From contig DATKCH010000004.1 of the NCBI GenBank assembly GCA_035513295.1, forward strand, positions 1-29,360: a DNA stretch of 29,360 nt. Direction: 5' to 3'. Position 1 is the stretch's first letter, and each line of letters begins with the position of its first letter. Shown here piece by piece: positions 1 through 7,770 of the stretch. Under the pieces are notes generated by a model. The model searched no databases and was not told where the DNA came from. It saw only the letters and a list, made by a program, of their open reading frames with translations. The DNA is from DATHRK01 sp035513295 (GTDB taxonomy: Bacteria > Gemmatimonadota > Gemmatimonadetes > Longimicrobiales > RSA9). Both the position numbers and the translations under genes were made by a program.

Positions 1-318
1 GTCCAGTTCCCCGAAGAGTCCCCGCTTCAGGTCGAGATCCTCGGTGACCGCCTCGATCACGATGTCCGCGTCCGCGAGGTCGGCGAGATCGGTGGCGTAG
101 GCGAGGTGGCCGAGCGCCGCGTCCCGATCGGCGCCCTCGAGCTTGCCCTTGTCCACGGCCCGTTCCAGGCTCTTCTCGATCCGGGCGCGCGCCTTGTCGG
201 CGAACTCCAGGTTCACCTCGCGCAGCACCGTGTCATAGCCCGATTTCGCGCTCACCTCCGCGATGCCGCTCCCCATGAGGCCGCCGCCGATCACGGCGAC
301 CTTCCCGATCTCCGACAT
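1..318 (-). CDS. 3-hydroxyacyl-CoA (3-hydroxybutyryl-CoA) dehydrogenase, N-terminal part
   Basis: The first 106 codons are visible; the gene runs off the left edge. The protein opens with a Rossmann dinucleotide-binding loop (VAVIGGGLMGSGIAEV, about residues 7-22), and further on has the strand DADIVIEAVTEDL (about 83-95). This pattern is typical of NAD-dependent 3-hydroxyacyl-CoA dehydrogenases of the Hbd/PaaH/FadB-N type, which oxidise (or reduce) the 3-hydroxy group of acyl-CoA in beta-oxidation or butyryl-CoA/PHB metabolism. The ATG at 318 is preceded by GAGGAAG. The acyl-CoA-binding C-terminal domain is not visible, so single-domain versus fused enzyme cannot be decided. It lies 23 bp after the preceding gene on the same strand, and a thiolase for the same pathway lies three genes upstream, so co-transcription is plausible. 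Confidence 0.85.
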   Translation of the reverse strand, partial: MSEIGKVAVIGGGLMGSGIAEVSAKSGYDTVLREVNLEFADKARARIEKSLERAVDKGKLEGADRDAALGHLAYATDLADLADADIVIEAVTEDLDLKRGLFGELD

Positions 319-341
319 TCTTCCTCGCTGTCGACCGTAAA

Positions 342-1208
342 CTAGCGGGTGCCGGGCAGCCGCTTCCCCGCGGCGGACGACTCGACCCTGTCCAGCAGGC
401 CCTCGACTTCCGACCGCGCGACGCGCAGGCGCCTTCGAAACGAGCCGGCCGCGAGCTTGAGGCCCGTGCCCAGCCCGGCGGCGAGCCCGACCAGGCCCGC
501 GCCCGACGCCATGATGGCGGCTTCAGGCGCGCCGAGTCCGCCCATTCCGGCCGCGATCGCCGCGAACGCGACCCCTCCCACGGTGGCCCCGATCGCGGTG
601 CCTCCGGCGACTCCGCCCAGAAGGTACTCGCCCCGCTTGTTGGCGAGATCGACATCCACCACGACGTGTGCGCTCTGGCCGTCCAGAGGCCTCACGGCGA
701 CGTCCACCGACTCGCTGCGGGCGATGAGGTGGCGCTTTCCCGACCGCTTGAAGCCGCGCGCGATCACCGACGCGACGTCGCTCGCCGGCGCGAGCTTCAT
801 GCGGCCCCCGCGGCTGCGCACGACGCTCAGGTATTCGCGCCGGAGCAGGTGCTCCTCGAGCGCGGCGGCGACCGAGGCTTCGGGCGCGGCGATCGCCCGG
901 GCGGCGACGACGTCCGCGTCGCCGAGCAGCCGCTCGGCCAGGCCGCCTTCCTCCGGCTCCTCGCCCGAGGGTACCTCGAACAGGGCCTGCCGCGCGAGGC
1001 GGGGAGGAAGGCCGAGCTCGTCCGCGATGCGCAGGACCTCGTCCTCGGTGAGCATGTCACCGGTGTCCGCCTCGCGCGCGTAGAGCTCCGCCGCCCGGCG
1101 GATCACCAGCTGCAGACGGTCGCGGGAGACGAGCGACTCGGCCTCGCGCGCGGAGCCGACGGGATCGGCCGGGGCGCTGTCGGCCCTCCTGTCCGGGACC
1201 CTCTTCAC
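342..1208 (-). CDS. Unknown protein with a glycine/alanine-rich membrane hairpin
   Basis: I do not recognise this 288-aa protein. With the GTG start at 1208 it has a charged N-terminus, a short acidic-helix motif (LTEDEVLRIADELGLPPR, about residues 51-68) like small helical regulatory modules, then a region of mixed alpha/beta character. A strongly hydrophobic Gly/Ala stretch follows (from GGVAGGTAIGATVGG to GAGLVGLAAGLGTGL, about 198-246) that looks like two membrane helices or a glycine-zipper hairpin. A basic C-terminal tail (SFRRRLRV) follows. The longer reading frame back to 1358 overlaps the upstream lipoprotein gene and is arginine-rich shadow sequence, so I chose the first start after that gene's stop at 1228. 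No clear Shine-Dalgarno is seen for GTG 1208, and a downstream ATG start (MLTEDEV) is an alternative. Confidence 0.6.
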   Translation of the reverse strand: MKRVPDRRADSAPADPVGSAREAESLVSRDRLQLVIRRAAELYAREADTGDMLTEDEVLRIADELGLPPRLARQALFEVPSGEEPEEGGLAERLLGDADVVAARAIAAPEASVAAALEEHLLRREYLSVVRSRGGRMKLAPASDVASVIARGFKRSGKRHLIARSESVDVAVRPLDGQSAHVVVDVDLANKRGEYLLGGVAGGTAIGATVGGVAFAAIAAGMGGLGAPEAAIMASGAGLVGLAAGLGTGLKLAAGSFRRRLRVARSEVEGLLDRVESSAAGKRLPGTR

Positions 1209-1227
1209 GCGCGCGAACGCGAACGCG

Positions 1228-2358
1228 TCAGATGCCGGCGTTCGCGAGCGCGATCGTCTCGCGAAGCCCCGACGCGAGTCGATCGGAGAGCGGGAAGGTC
1301 CGCGCCAGGGCGGCCGCCGTGCGCGACTCGGGGGCGGAGATCGCCGGGTCCGCCGCACGTACGAAGAAGCTCCGGTACGCCTCCAGCCGCACCGGCGACC
1401 GCTCCTCCAGGAGCATCTCTCCGGCCCGGACGGCGGCGCGCGTCGTGAGGGTCTGGACGCCGACGTCCTCGATCTCGGACGGGGCCGCGTGGCGTTCGAT
1501 CACCTCGGGCACGAGCGCATACATCAGCTCGTGCAGAAACGCCCACACGGCCGCCTCCGCATCGCCATCCGGCGGCAGCTGGGTCGCCACGACGGGGCGC
1601 GTCACGTTGGTGATGAGCGAGCGTCCCTCGACGCCGAGCGCAGGCGACAGCATGAGGTCGCCCCCTTCCAGCTGTAGGTAATCGAGGAAGGTGCGGAGCT
1701 GTTCGCGCAGCGCGCGCCAGGTTTCCCGCACGGCTGCGACGGTCGCGCGGATCTCCTGGAGGTTCGACACGCGATACTCGCGATAGAAAAGCTGCGCTTC
1801 GGTCTCCAGCAGCCCCGCGAGCTCCATCGTCGCCGCCCTCACCTCCGCCTCGGGTATGAGGGTGTTCAGGCGATTCACGACCGCGCTCGCGGCCGCCGAG
1901 CCGGCCTTCGCGGGATCGCCCTCCGCTCGGCTCCACGTCGTGAGCGCCGCGGTCACCGACCAGGGCGGCGGGAGGTACAGGGGAATGAAGGACAGATTCT
2001 GAGTCGCCGCCGCGCCGCCCGCCTCTTCGATCCGTGCCCGGATCCGGGCAACGGCGGTATCCAGGGGGGTCGGGTACACGTCGCGAGCGCGTTTCGCCTG
2101 CTCGATCATCGCGGCGTATCCGACGCGGTAGGAGGGTAGCGGGAACGCCTCCTCTTCGCCCGGATTCGGCGCTCCCATGAGCGCCAGGGCGTGGTACCAG
2201 AGATCCAGTGATTCGTCGTTCTCGACCTCCCAGACGACGAGCTGCGCGCCCGGGCCCACGACCGGTCCCTCCGGTTCCGGGGCGAGCCGCTCGGGCGGCG
2301 TCGCGCAACCGACGCACGCCGCCGCCAGGAGTCCCGCGTACGCCAGAAAACGCTTCAC
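1228..2358 (-). CDS. Unknown exported lipoprotein, 376 aa
   Basis: The protein begins with a typical signal peptide (MKRFLAYAGLLAAAC) containing two candidate lipidation cysteines, Cys15 and Cys18. Neither has a leucine at -3, so the lipobox is imperfect. The mature part is about 360 residues, mainly alpha-helical by composition, and has no motif I recognise. The start is a GTG at 2358 preceded by a very strong ribosome-binding site, GGAGGAGGT at 2365-2373, six bases away. It follows the thiolase gene by 75 bp that contain a terminator-like hairpin, so it may be partly uncoupled from it. The role is unknown; the location is probably the periplasmic face of a membrane. Confidence 0.7.
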   Translation of the reverse strand: MKRFLAYAGLLAAACVGCATPPERLAPEPEGPVVGPGAQLVVWEVENDESLDLWYHALALMGAPNPGEEEAFPLPSYRVGYAAMIEQAKRARDVYPTPLDTAVARIRARIEEAGGAAATQNLSFIPLYLPPPWSVTAALTTWSRAEGDPAKAGSAAASAVVNRLNTLIPEAEVRAATMELAGLLETEAQLFYREYRVSNLQEIRATVAAVRETWRALREQLRTFLDYLQLEGGDLMLSPALGVEGRSLITNVTRPVVATQLPPDGDAEAAVWAFLHELMYALVPEVIERHAAPSEIEDVGVQTLTTRAAVRAGEMLLEERSPVRLEAYRSFFVRAADPAISAPESRTAAALARTFPLSDRLASGLRETIALANAGI

Positions 2359-2406
2359 GACTCTACCTCCTCCAGGCCGTTGCCGCCGGGACCCGTCCGT
2401 CCCTGT

Positions 2407-2429
2407 AAAACCCCGCGATGGAAATCGCG
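2407..2429 (-). terminator. Candidate intrinsic terminator after the thiolase gene
   Basis: Read on the minus strand, five bases after the thiolase stop, is CGCGAT-TTCC-ATCGCG: a perfect 6-bp stem with a tetraloop, followed by GGG and TTTT. The T run is short and separated from the stem by three G, so termination may be partial. It would allow read-through into the lipoprotein gene. Confidence 0.45.
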
Positions 2430-2433
2430 TGCC

Positions 2434-3639
2434 TCAGAGCGCCTCCACCACCACGGCGGCCCCCTGTCCCCCTCCGATGCACGCGCTGCCGAGACCGTAG
2501 CGCGCTTCCCGGCGCCGCAGCTCGTGCAGCAGGTGCACCATGATGCGCGCGCCCGACGCCGCGAGCGGGTGCGTGAGCGCGATGGCGCCTCCGTCCACGT
2601 TGGTCTTCTCGACGTCCAGCTCGAGCTCGCGGATCACCGCCGCGTACTGGGGAGCGAACGCCTCGTTGACCTCCACCAGGTCCATGTCGCCCATCGCCAG
2701 GCCCGCCCTGGCGAGCGCCTTTCGGGCCGCGGGCGCCGGCCCTATGCCCATGATCTCCGGGTCGACGCCGGCGATACCCCAGGACACCAGGCGGCCGATC
2801 GGTTCCAGGCCCTTCCCCGCCGCCGCCTCGGCGCTCGCGATCACCACCGCGGCGGCGCCGTCGCCGATTCCGCTCGCGTTGCCGGCGGTCACGAGCCCTT
2901 CCTTCCGGAAGTACGGCCGCAGCCCCGCCAGGGCCTCGGCGGTGGTCTCCGGACGCATGTGCTCGTCCACCTCGAACGTGACGTCGCCCTTGCGGCCCTG
3001 CACCACGACGGGCTCCACCTCCGCCGCGAACCTGCCCTCGTCCCAGGCGGCCCTCGCGCGGCGTTGGGACAGCAGCGCGAGCTCGTCGGCCTCCTCCCTC
3101 GTCACCCCGTAGCGGTCGGCGAGCGTCTCGGCGGTCTGCGCCATGGAGCGCTGACAGAAGCTATCGGTCAGCGCGGCCCAGAGCAGATCCTCGAAATGTC
3201 CGCCCGCTTCGCCGAGGCGCAGCGCCCCCCAGCGCGCGCCGCGCACCACGTGCGGCGCCTGGCTCATGGATTCGCTGCCGCCACACAACGCCAGGTCCGC
3301 CTCCCCGAGCAGGATCTCCTGGGCGCCGCTGATGATCGCCTGGAAACCCGATCCGCACAGCCGGTTGATGGTCAGCGCGGGGGTCTCCTGCGGCACCCCG
3401 GCGCGCAGGCCAACGTGACGCGCGAGATAGATCGCGTCCGCCGAGGTCTGGAGGGCGTTCCCGAAGATGACGTGGTCGATGTCCTCGGCGGCCGCGCCGG
3501 ACTTCTCGATCGCGGACCTGGCCGCGAGCACGCCCAGGTCGTTCGCGCTGAGGTCCTTCAGGGTGCCCCCGAACGTGCCGAACGGCGTGCGGCGGCCGGA
3601 GAGGAATAGGATGTCCCGCTCGTGTCCCTGCGTTCCCAT
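2434..3639 (-). CDS. Acetyl-CoA acetyltransferase / acyl-CoA thiolase
   Basis: This is a complete 401-aa thiolase of usual length. The acyl-accepting cysteine is Cys95 in INRLCGSGFQ. The family signatures GGSESMS, GNASGIGDGAA, NEAFAPQ, the histidine loop (His357, ALTHPLAASGARI) and the second cysteine Cys387 in CIGGGQG are all present. It condenses or thiolytically cleaves 3-ketoacyl-CoA in the cytoplasm. The histidine loop departs from the usual ALGHPLGASG form, with Thr and Ala at two normally glycine positions. ATG 3639 is preceded by AAGGTAG. It follows the dehydrogenase gene by 48 bp. With the 3-hydroxyacyl-CoA dehydrogenase at the left edge it suggests acetoacetyl-CoA/3-hydroxybutyryl-CoA or fatty-acid metabolism; chain-length preference cannot be read from sequence. 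Confidence 0.93.
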   Translation of the reverse strand: MGTQGHERDILFLSGRRTPFGTFGGTLKDLSANDLGVLAARSAIEKSGAAAEDIDHVIFGNALQTSADAIYLARHVGLRAGVPQETPALTINRLCGSGFQAIISGAQEILLGEADLALCGGSESMSQAPHVVRGARWGALRLGEAGGHFEDLLWAALTDSFCQRSMAQTAETLADRYGVTREEADELALLSQRRARAAWDEGRFAAEVEPVVVQGRKGDVTFEVDEHMRPETTAEALAGLRPYFRKEGLVTAGNASGIGDGAAAVVIASAEAAAGKGLEPIGRLVSWGIAGVDPEIMGIGPAPAARKALARAGLAMGDMDLVEVNEAFAPQYAAVIRELELDVEKTNVDGGAIALTHPLAASGARIMVHLLHELRRREARYGLGSACIGGGQGAAVVVEAL

Positions 3640-3687
3640 GTATCTACCTTGATTCGTCTCGTTCGTCGGAGGCGCGCCGGAGAGCGG

Positions 3688-4740
3688 TCACCCCTTAGGG
3701 AGGCGGGACGCAACGCGCGCTCCCGCCTCTTCCGTTCCGAGGCTACCCCTCAGGTCCTCGGTCGTCTCGCCGGCGGCGATGCAGCCGGTCACGGCATCCC
3801 GAACGGCCGCGGCTTCGGCCGCCCGCCCCGCATGGTCCAGCAGCAGCGCCGCCGTGAGGATCGCGGCGAAGGGGTTCGCCCGGTCCGTACCCGCGAGGTC
3901 GGGAGCGGAGCCATGAACCGGCTCGAAGAGCGCCGGCCCGCCCGGAGCGAAGCTGGCCGACGGCGCCAGGCCGAGGCCCCCGACGAGCGCGGCGGCGACG
4001 TCGCTGAGGATGTCGCCGAACAGGTTCGACGCGACGATCACGTCGTAGCGCGACGGCCGGAGCACGAGGTCCATCGCGAGCGCGTCCACGTACGAGGCCT
4101 CCCGCTCGATGTCCGGGTAGTCGGCGCCCACCTCGGCGAAGACCCGGCGCCACAGGGAGCCGGCGTAGCGCATGGCGTTCGCCTTGTCGGCGAGGGTCAC
4201 CTTGCGCCGACTTCCCGCCTTCGCGAGCTCGAACGCCGCCCGCACGATCCGCTCGACGCCATGCCTGGTGTTCACGTCCTCCTCGATGGCGACCTCGTGC
4301 GGCGAACCGGCGCGCAACGTGCCCCCCATGCCCGCGTAGACTCCCTCCGTGTTCTCCCGCACCAGGAGCAGGTCCACGTCTCCGGGCCGCACGCCCTTGA
4401 GCGGGCTGTGGCCGGCGTCCAGGAGCCGAACGGGTCGCATGTTCACGTACAGGTCGAGGCGAAAGCGGAGGCCCAGCAGGATGTCCCTGGCGTGCGCGTC
4501 GTCGGGTACGCGAGGGTCGCCGAGCGCCCCCAGCAGGATCGCGTCGAAGTCGTCGCGCAGCCGCCGGAACGTCTCCTCGGGAAGCGTCTCTCCGGTGCGC
4601 AGGTACCGCTCGGCGCCGAGGTCCAGGAATTCCAGGTGTATCGGGCAATCGAATCGCTCCGACACGGCCGTGAGGATGCGCGTCGCGGCGCGGATCACTT
4701 CCGGCCCGATGCCGTCGCCGGGGATCACCGCGACCTTCAT
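3688..4740 (-). CDS. Isocitrate/isopropylmalate-family decarboxylating dehydrogenase (LeuB-like)
   Basis: This 350-aa protein begins MKVAVIPGDGIGPEV, the family opening, and contains NMRPVRLL, VRENTEGVYAG, the lysine segment LADKANAMR, the metal-binding SNLFGDILSD and the NAD-adenine loop FEPVHGSAPD. The family performs Mg-dependent oxidation and decarboxylation of 2-hydroxy acids using NAD(P). Classical proteobacterial LeuB usually has RELTGG where this has RENTEG. The following G-x-GG and NTRxGVER pattern resembles actinobacterial-type LeuB, but tartrate/D-malate or homoisocitrate dehydrogenases remain possible. No leuA, leuC or leuD is nearby. The ATG at 4740 overlaps the stop of the upstream cupredoxin gene by 4 nt (ATGA), so translation is probably coupled. 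Confidence 0.88.
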   Translation of the reverse strand: MKVAVIPGDGIGPEVIRAATRILTAVSERFDCPIHLEFLDLGAERYLRTGETLPEETFRRLRDDFDAILLGALGDPRVPDDAHARDILLGLRFRLDLYVNMRPVRLLDAGHSPLKGVRPGDVDLLLVRENTEGVYAGMGGTLRAGSPHEVAIEEDVNTRHGVERIVRAAFELAKAGSRRKVTLADKANAMRYAGSLWRRVFAEVGADYPDIEREASYVDALAMDLVLRPSRYDVIVASNLFGDILSDVAAALVGGLGLAPSASFAPGGPALFEPVHGSAPDLAGTDRANPFAAILTAALLLDHAGRAAEAAAVRDAVTGCIAAGETTEDLRGSLGTEEAGARVASRLPKG

Positions 4741-5255
4741 CGCGGACCCGCCACCTCGAGGGTTCCCTCGGCGTCGTGGATCAGGCAGACGAACGGATAC
4801 GCGCCGGCCGGAGCGCCCTCCAGCGTGAGGACCCAGGCATGACCCCGCTCGAGGATCGGCGTGCTCGCCTCCTGTCCGGAGCGCGCGAGGAAGGACTGCT
4901 GTTCCGGAGTGAGGCGATTCATCCGGAACGCGAGCGCGTGCGTGTCGAGGGTCTGGCTGGTGAACCGGACGTCGTCCCCCGCGGCGGCCTCGATCGCCGC
5001 GGGAACGAACACCTCCACGCCTTCCGTTCGGCGCTCCACCGACACCTCGTGCACCGTCGTCGAGCCTTCGAGGTCCACGGTGCCGCCCTCGAACTCGACG
5101 CGGGGCGCTTGCTCCGGGGCGCCGCAGGCGAGCGCCAACGCCACGCATCCCGCCCCCGCGACGAGCGCCAGGCGGCGCCGCGCTCCGAACGAGGAAACGC
5201 CGGCGCCCTGGTCGGACGCCGGCGTTCCCTCGCCGCCCCGCGCCGTCGCGCTCAC
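4737..5255 (-). CDS. Cupredoxin-like lipoprotein
   Basis: This 172-aa protein has a hydrophobic signal and a lipobox ending at Cys44 (LALACG), preceded by a rather long, charged N-terminus. The mature domain resembles a small blue-copper/plastocyanin fold: a histidine after a beta strand (LDTHALAF, His106) and a C-terminal loop YPFVCLIHDAEGTL with Cys157 and His160. In canonical cupredoxins a methionine a few residues after that histidine is the axial ligand; here the loop lacks it. The protein may therefore bind copper with altered properties or have lost binding. The GTG start at 5255 is the only one that includes the signal region. It lies between the cytochrome c gene (37 bp upstream) and the dehydrogenase it overlaps, suggesting periplasmic electron transfer. 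Confidence 0.72.
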   Translation of the reverse strand: MSATARGGEGTPASDQGAGVSSFGARRRLALVAGAGCVALALACGAPEQAPRVEFEGGTVDLEGSTTVHEVSVERRTEGVEVFVPAAIEAAAGDDVRFTSQTLDTHALAFRMNRLTPEQQSFLARSGQEASTPILERGHAWVLTLEGAPAGAYPFVCLIHDAEGTLEVAGPR

Positions 5256-5292
5256 CGCGCAGCGCAGACCGGCGGCGCTCCGCGGGCCGGGG

Positions 5293-5784
5293 TCAGCCGC
5301 CGTGCGACAGCGACCACACGTACGCCGCGACCTGACGCACCTGCTCGTCCGTCAACTGCGCCCCGCCGCGGGGGGGCATCGGAGCTTCGAACTCGACAGG
5401 CTCCGGCACGCCGTTGGTGACCACCTGAACGATCTCCTCGTAGTCGCCGGCTTCGACGTTGATCCAGGTACCATCGGTCAGGTCCGGCGCGAGCTGGCTG
5501 CCGGAAGCGTCCTGGCCGTGACACGTGTAGCAGAAACCGGCCTGCGCGAAGATCTGCTGGCCCGCGTCGATCATGCCCTGCGTGACGCCCTCGGGCAGCA
5601 TCGAGGCATCGACCCGCGGCGCCGTGCCGCCCGTCGGAGGTGGAGGAGCGGCCGTAGCGTCGACGTCCCCGGGGGCGTCGACGTCGTCGGTCATCCCGTC
5701 ATCGGTGTCGGCATCCGGCGCGCACGCGGAGGCCGCGATAACGCCCGCGACCGCGAGCGCCGTGAACCATTTGCTGGTGGGCAT
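5293..5784 (-). CDS. Class I-type cytochrome c lipoprotein, 163 aa
   Basis: Starting at ATG 5784, which has GAGGAG about eight bases upstream, the protein has a signal peptide and lipobox ending at Cys21 (AASACAPD). An acidic, proline-rich spacer runs to about residue 60. A mono-haem cytochrome c domain follows, with CYTCH at 85-89. The distal ligand is probably Met136 in APMPPRGG, and the closing helix is DEQVRQVAAYVWSL. This organisation is that of small membrane-anchored cytochromes that shuttle electrons at the outer face of the inner membrane. A longer frame to 5853 exists but places 23 extra residues before the signal peptide. It is the first gene after the promoter at 5871-5899 and heads the run of genes on this strand. 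Confidence 0.9.
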   Translation of the reverse strand: MPTSKWFTALAVAGVIAASACAPDADTDDGMTDDVDAPGDVDATAAPPPPTGGTAPRVDASMLPEGVTQGMIDAGQQIFAQAGFCYTCHGQDASGSQLAPDLTDGTWINVEAGDYEEIVQVVTNGVPEPVEFEAPMPPRGGAQLTDEQVRQVAAYVWSLSHGG

Positions 5785-5870
5785 CACAGCTCTCCTCAAT
5801 GAGTTTTCCGTCGTGGACTTCGTAACCGGTTCCCGCTGCAAGCCTTCGGCCACCGATCCGCTCGGCGGCG

Positions 5871-5899
5871 ATGTTAGAGTTCACCCCGATGGCGGTCAA
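5871..5899 (-). promoter_or_regulatory. Sigma70-type promoter of the cytochrome c operon
   Basis: On the minus strand TTGACC (5894-5899) and TAACAT (5871-5876) are separated by exactly 17 bases, close to the -35/-10 consensus and unusual against the local GC content. Transcription would begin near 5864, leaving a leader of about 80 bases before the cytochrome c ATG at 5784. The site lies between the zinc-ribbon gene stop (5913) and the cytochrome gene. Confidence 0.65.
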
Positions 5900-5912
5900 C
5901 GCGAGACGCAGA

Positions 5913-6836
5913 CTAGATTTCGCTTCCGCAGGAGGGGCAGAAGCTCCACTCGGCTTCGAGGCTGTCTCCGCAGCCGGCGCAGACGCGGGGCTGCTCGCTA
6001 CCGCAGTAGGGGCAGAACCGCACCTCGCGGTCGGTCGGCAGGTCCTTGCCGCAGGAGCCGCATTCCGCGGGGTGGCCGCCGAGCGAGCCGGCCGCAGGCG
6101 GCCCCTCCTCGATGGCCACGGTAAACTCCTCGGCCCCGGTCGTTTCGGCGGCCACAGCCGCTTCGGCCACGCTCACCTCGGCCGCCTCCCCCTGGAGGGC
6201 CTCCCCGGTGAGCGCGCTCGCGCGACCGCTCGCCGGGCCGCCGTGGATCACCGAGGACAGCTTCGCGAGGCCGTCGTCGAGCGCGCGCTCGGCGGCGGCG
6301 TCGGTCGGCTCCGGCGGCGCGCCGCGGGCGATGCGATCGAGCGCCTGGCCCCAGCCCAGGCCGCCGGAATCATAGGCAGCGGCCCCGCCCCCGGCCTCCG
6401 GTCCCGGCGGCGATCCGCCTGGATCGGGCGCCCGGGTCGGCCGTTCCTGAATGTTCACCCCGGTCGTTCGGCCGGGTGAGGCCGACGCCGCCAGGGGTTC
6501 GGCGAGCCGCAGGGTGGAGGCGGCGTACTTCCTGTAGAGCGTCACGTCCGGGTTGGGCGATTCCAGCTCCCGGGAGATCCGCGCCCGGGCCTCGGGCTCC
6601 TCCAGACGCGCGTACCCGCCCTCCCCTGCGAGCAGTCTCATGAGCGCGTGCTCGTAGTCGGCGTTCATCTCGAAGCCCAGATCGGCTCGCGCGCGAGCAT
6701 AGGGCACCAGCGTCTGATAGATCTCCGAGACCGTCACTTCGGCGGGGCTGGCGCTTCCCGACCGGTCCGCGAGCGCCCGTTTGAGGGCCCCGTAGAGTCT
6801 GCCGACGGCGGCCGCCGACCCGGGGTCAGTCGGCAC
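5913..6836 (-). CDS. Double zinc-ribbon protein
   Basis: This 307-aa protein has a helical N-terminal half of about 125 residues, without a motif I know. A Gly/Pro/Ala-rich low-complexity linker (about 125-255) leads to two C-terminal zinc ribbons: Cys259/262/275/278 (CGSCG...CPYCG) and Cys286/289/300/303 (CAGCG...CPSCG). Such treble-clef or rubredoxin-like knuckles usually bind Zn and mediate protein or nucleic-acid contacts; the role here is unknown. The GTG start at 6836 overlaps the end of the TPR gene by 11 nt, so the two are almost certainly co-translated and may form a functional pair. Confidence 0.75.
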   Translation of the reverse strand: MPTDPGSAAAVGRLYGALKRALADRSGSASPAEVTVSEIYQTLVPYARARADLGFEMNADYEHALMRLLAGEGGYARLEEPEARARISRELESPNPDVTLYRKYAASTLRLAEPLAASASPGRTTGVNIQERPTRAPDPGGSPPGPEAGGGAAAYDSGGLGWGQALDRIARGAPPEPTDAAAERALDDGLAKLSSVIHGGPASGRASALTGEALQGEAAEVSVAEAAVAAETTGAEEFTVAIEEGPPAAGSLGGHPAECGSCGKDLPTDREVRFCPYCGSEQPRVCAGCGDSLEAEWSFCPSCGSEI

Positions 6837-7641
6837 GACGGCCCCCCGCGCCCACGCCGGATGCCTCGATCTCCGCGAGCAATCGGTCCACGTAGCTCCT
6901 CCGGCCGTCGATCGCGCGCAGCCTGTCCCTCCAGGGCTCGGCGCGCGCGTCCTCGACCCCTTCCAGCGCCGCCATCAGCTCGAGGGCGCGACGCACGGCC
7001 AGGGCGTCCCAGTGTTCATCGATCGGTACGGCCCGGTAGGTCGCCAGCGCTCCCTCCCAACGGCCCGCATCGTAGAGGAGATGGCCCAGGAACACCCTGG
7101 CCTCGTGCAGGTGGGGATCCAGATCGAGGGCCCTGCGCAGGGTCGCCCTCGCCCGGCGGAGCTGTCCATCGAGGTGGAAGGTGTACGCGAGCCCCGCGTG
7201 GGCCTCGGCCAGGTCGGGGGTCGCTTCGAGCGCGTCCAGGAACGCGTCCCGCGCCTGCGGCCCCAGGCCCTCGCGATAGAGCGCCCGCCCGATGCTCAGG
7301 AGCAGCTGCGGATCCGCGCCGGACCGGCTTCGTCTCACGCGCCCGAACACGTTCAACGCCTCGGCATGGTGGCCGATGCGGAGGAGCGTCTCTCCCAGCC
7401 CTACGAGCGCGTCGTCGTTGTGCTCGTCCAGCAGGAGCGCCTTCTCGAAGGCGTTCTTCGCCCAGGCAAATTCCTCCCGGGAGAGTTGCGCGAACGCGAG
7501 GCCCACGTAGAGGTCCACCGCGTTCGGGTACAGGCGCAGGCCCTCGTGCAGCAGGCCCAGGGCGGCATCGTAGCGGCCCTCGTTGTACAACCGCTGCGCG
7601 CGTTCGTCGTACTCCTCGGAACTGAGAAACGCTGTGGGCAT
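6826..7641 (-). CDS. Tetratricopeptide-repeat protein
   Basis: This 271-aa protein is almost wholly made of TPR helices. About six repeats are recognisable by the W/L-G-Y/F-A-P spacing, for example YNEGRYDAALGLLHEGLRL, FAWAKNAFEKALLLD, GLGPQARDAFLDALE, QLRRARATLRRALDLDP and RWEGALATYRAVP. TPR arrays are protein-interaction scaffolds; no catalytic domain or signal peptide is seen, so it is probably cytoplasmic. I chose ATG 7641 (MPTAFLSSEEY), preceded by GAGGCG. Extensions to ATG 7683 or TTG 7692 add a short unconserved-looking leader and have no ribosome site. It follows mrdA by about 129 bp and overlaps the zinc-ribbon gene. Confidence 0.82.
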   Translation of the reverse strand: MPTAFLSSEEYDERAQRLYNEGRYDAALGLLHEGLRLYPNAVDLYVGLAFAQLSREEFAWAKNAFEKALLLDEHNDDALVGLGETLLRIGHHAEALNVFGRVRRSRSGADPQLLLSIGRALYREGLGPQARDAFLDALEATPDLAEAHAGLAYTFHLDGQLRRARATLRRALDLDPHLHEARVFLGHLLYDAGRWEGALATYRAVPIDEHWDALAVRRALELMAALEGVEDARAEPWRDRLRAIDGRRSYVDRLLAEIEASGVGAGGRRAD

Positions 7642-7770
7642 GCGGAGCGCCTCGGTGCTCGTGTCCACGCCTCGCGCCGCCATCGGCGCCAAAACCGTCG
7701 ATTCGTTCCGGCGGGCAGCCGAACCTATGCCGCCCTCCCTGTCTCCGCTACCGGACTCCCCGCACCCGGT

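Noticed and set aside
233..655. Minus-strand frame of 140 codons across the gene boundary
   Set aside because: It overlaps two better-supported genes out of frame and is Ser/Pro/Arg-rich.
2380..3609. 409-codon plus-strand frame
   Set aside because: It is antisense to a complete thiolase gene, arginine-rich and without a recognisable domain.
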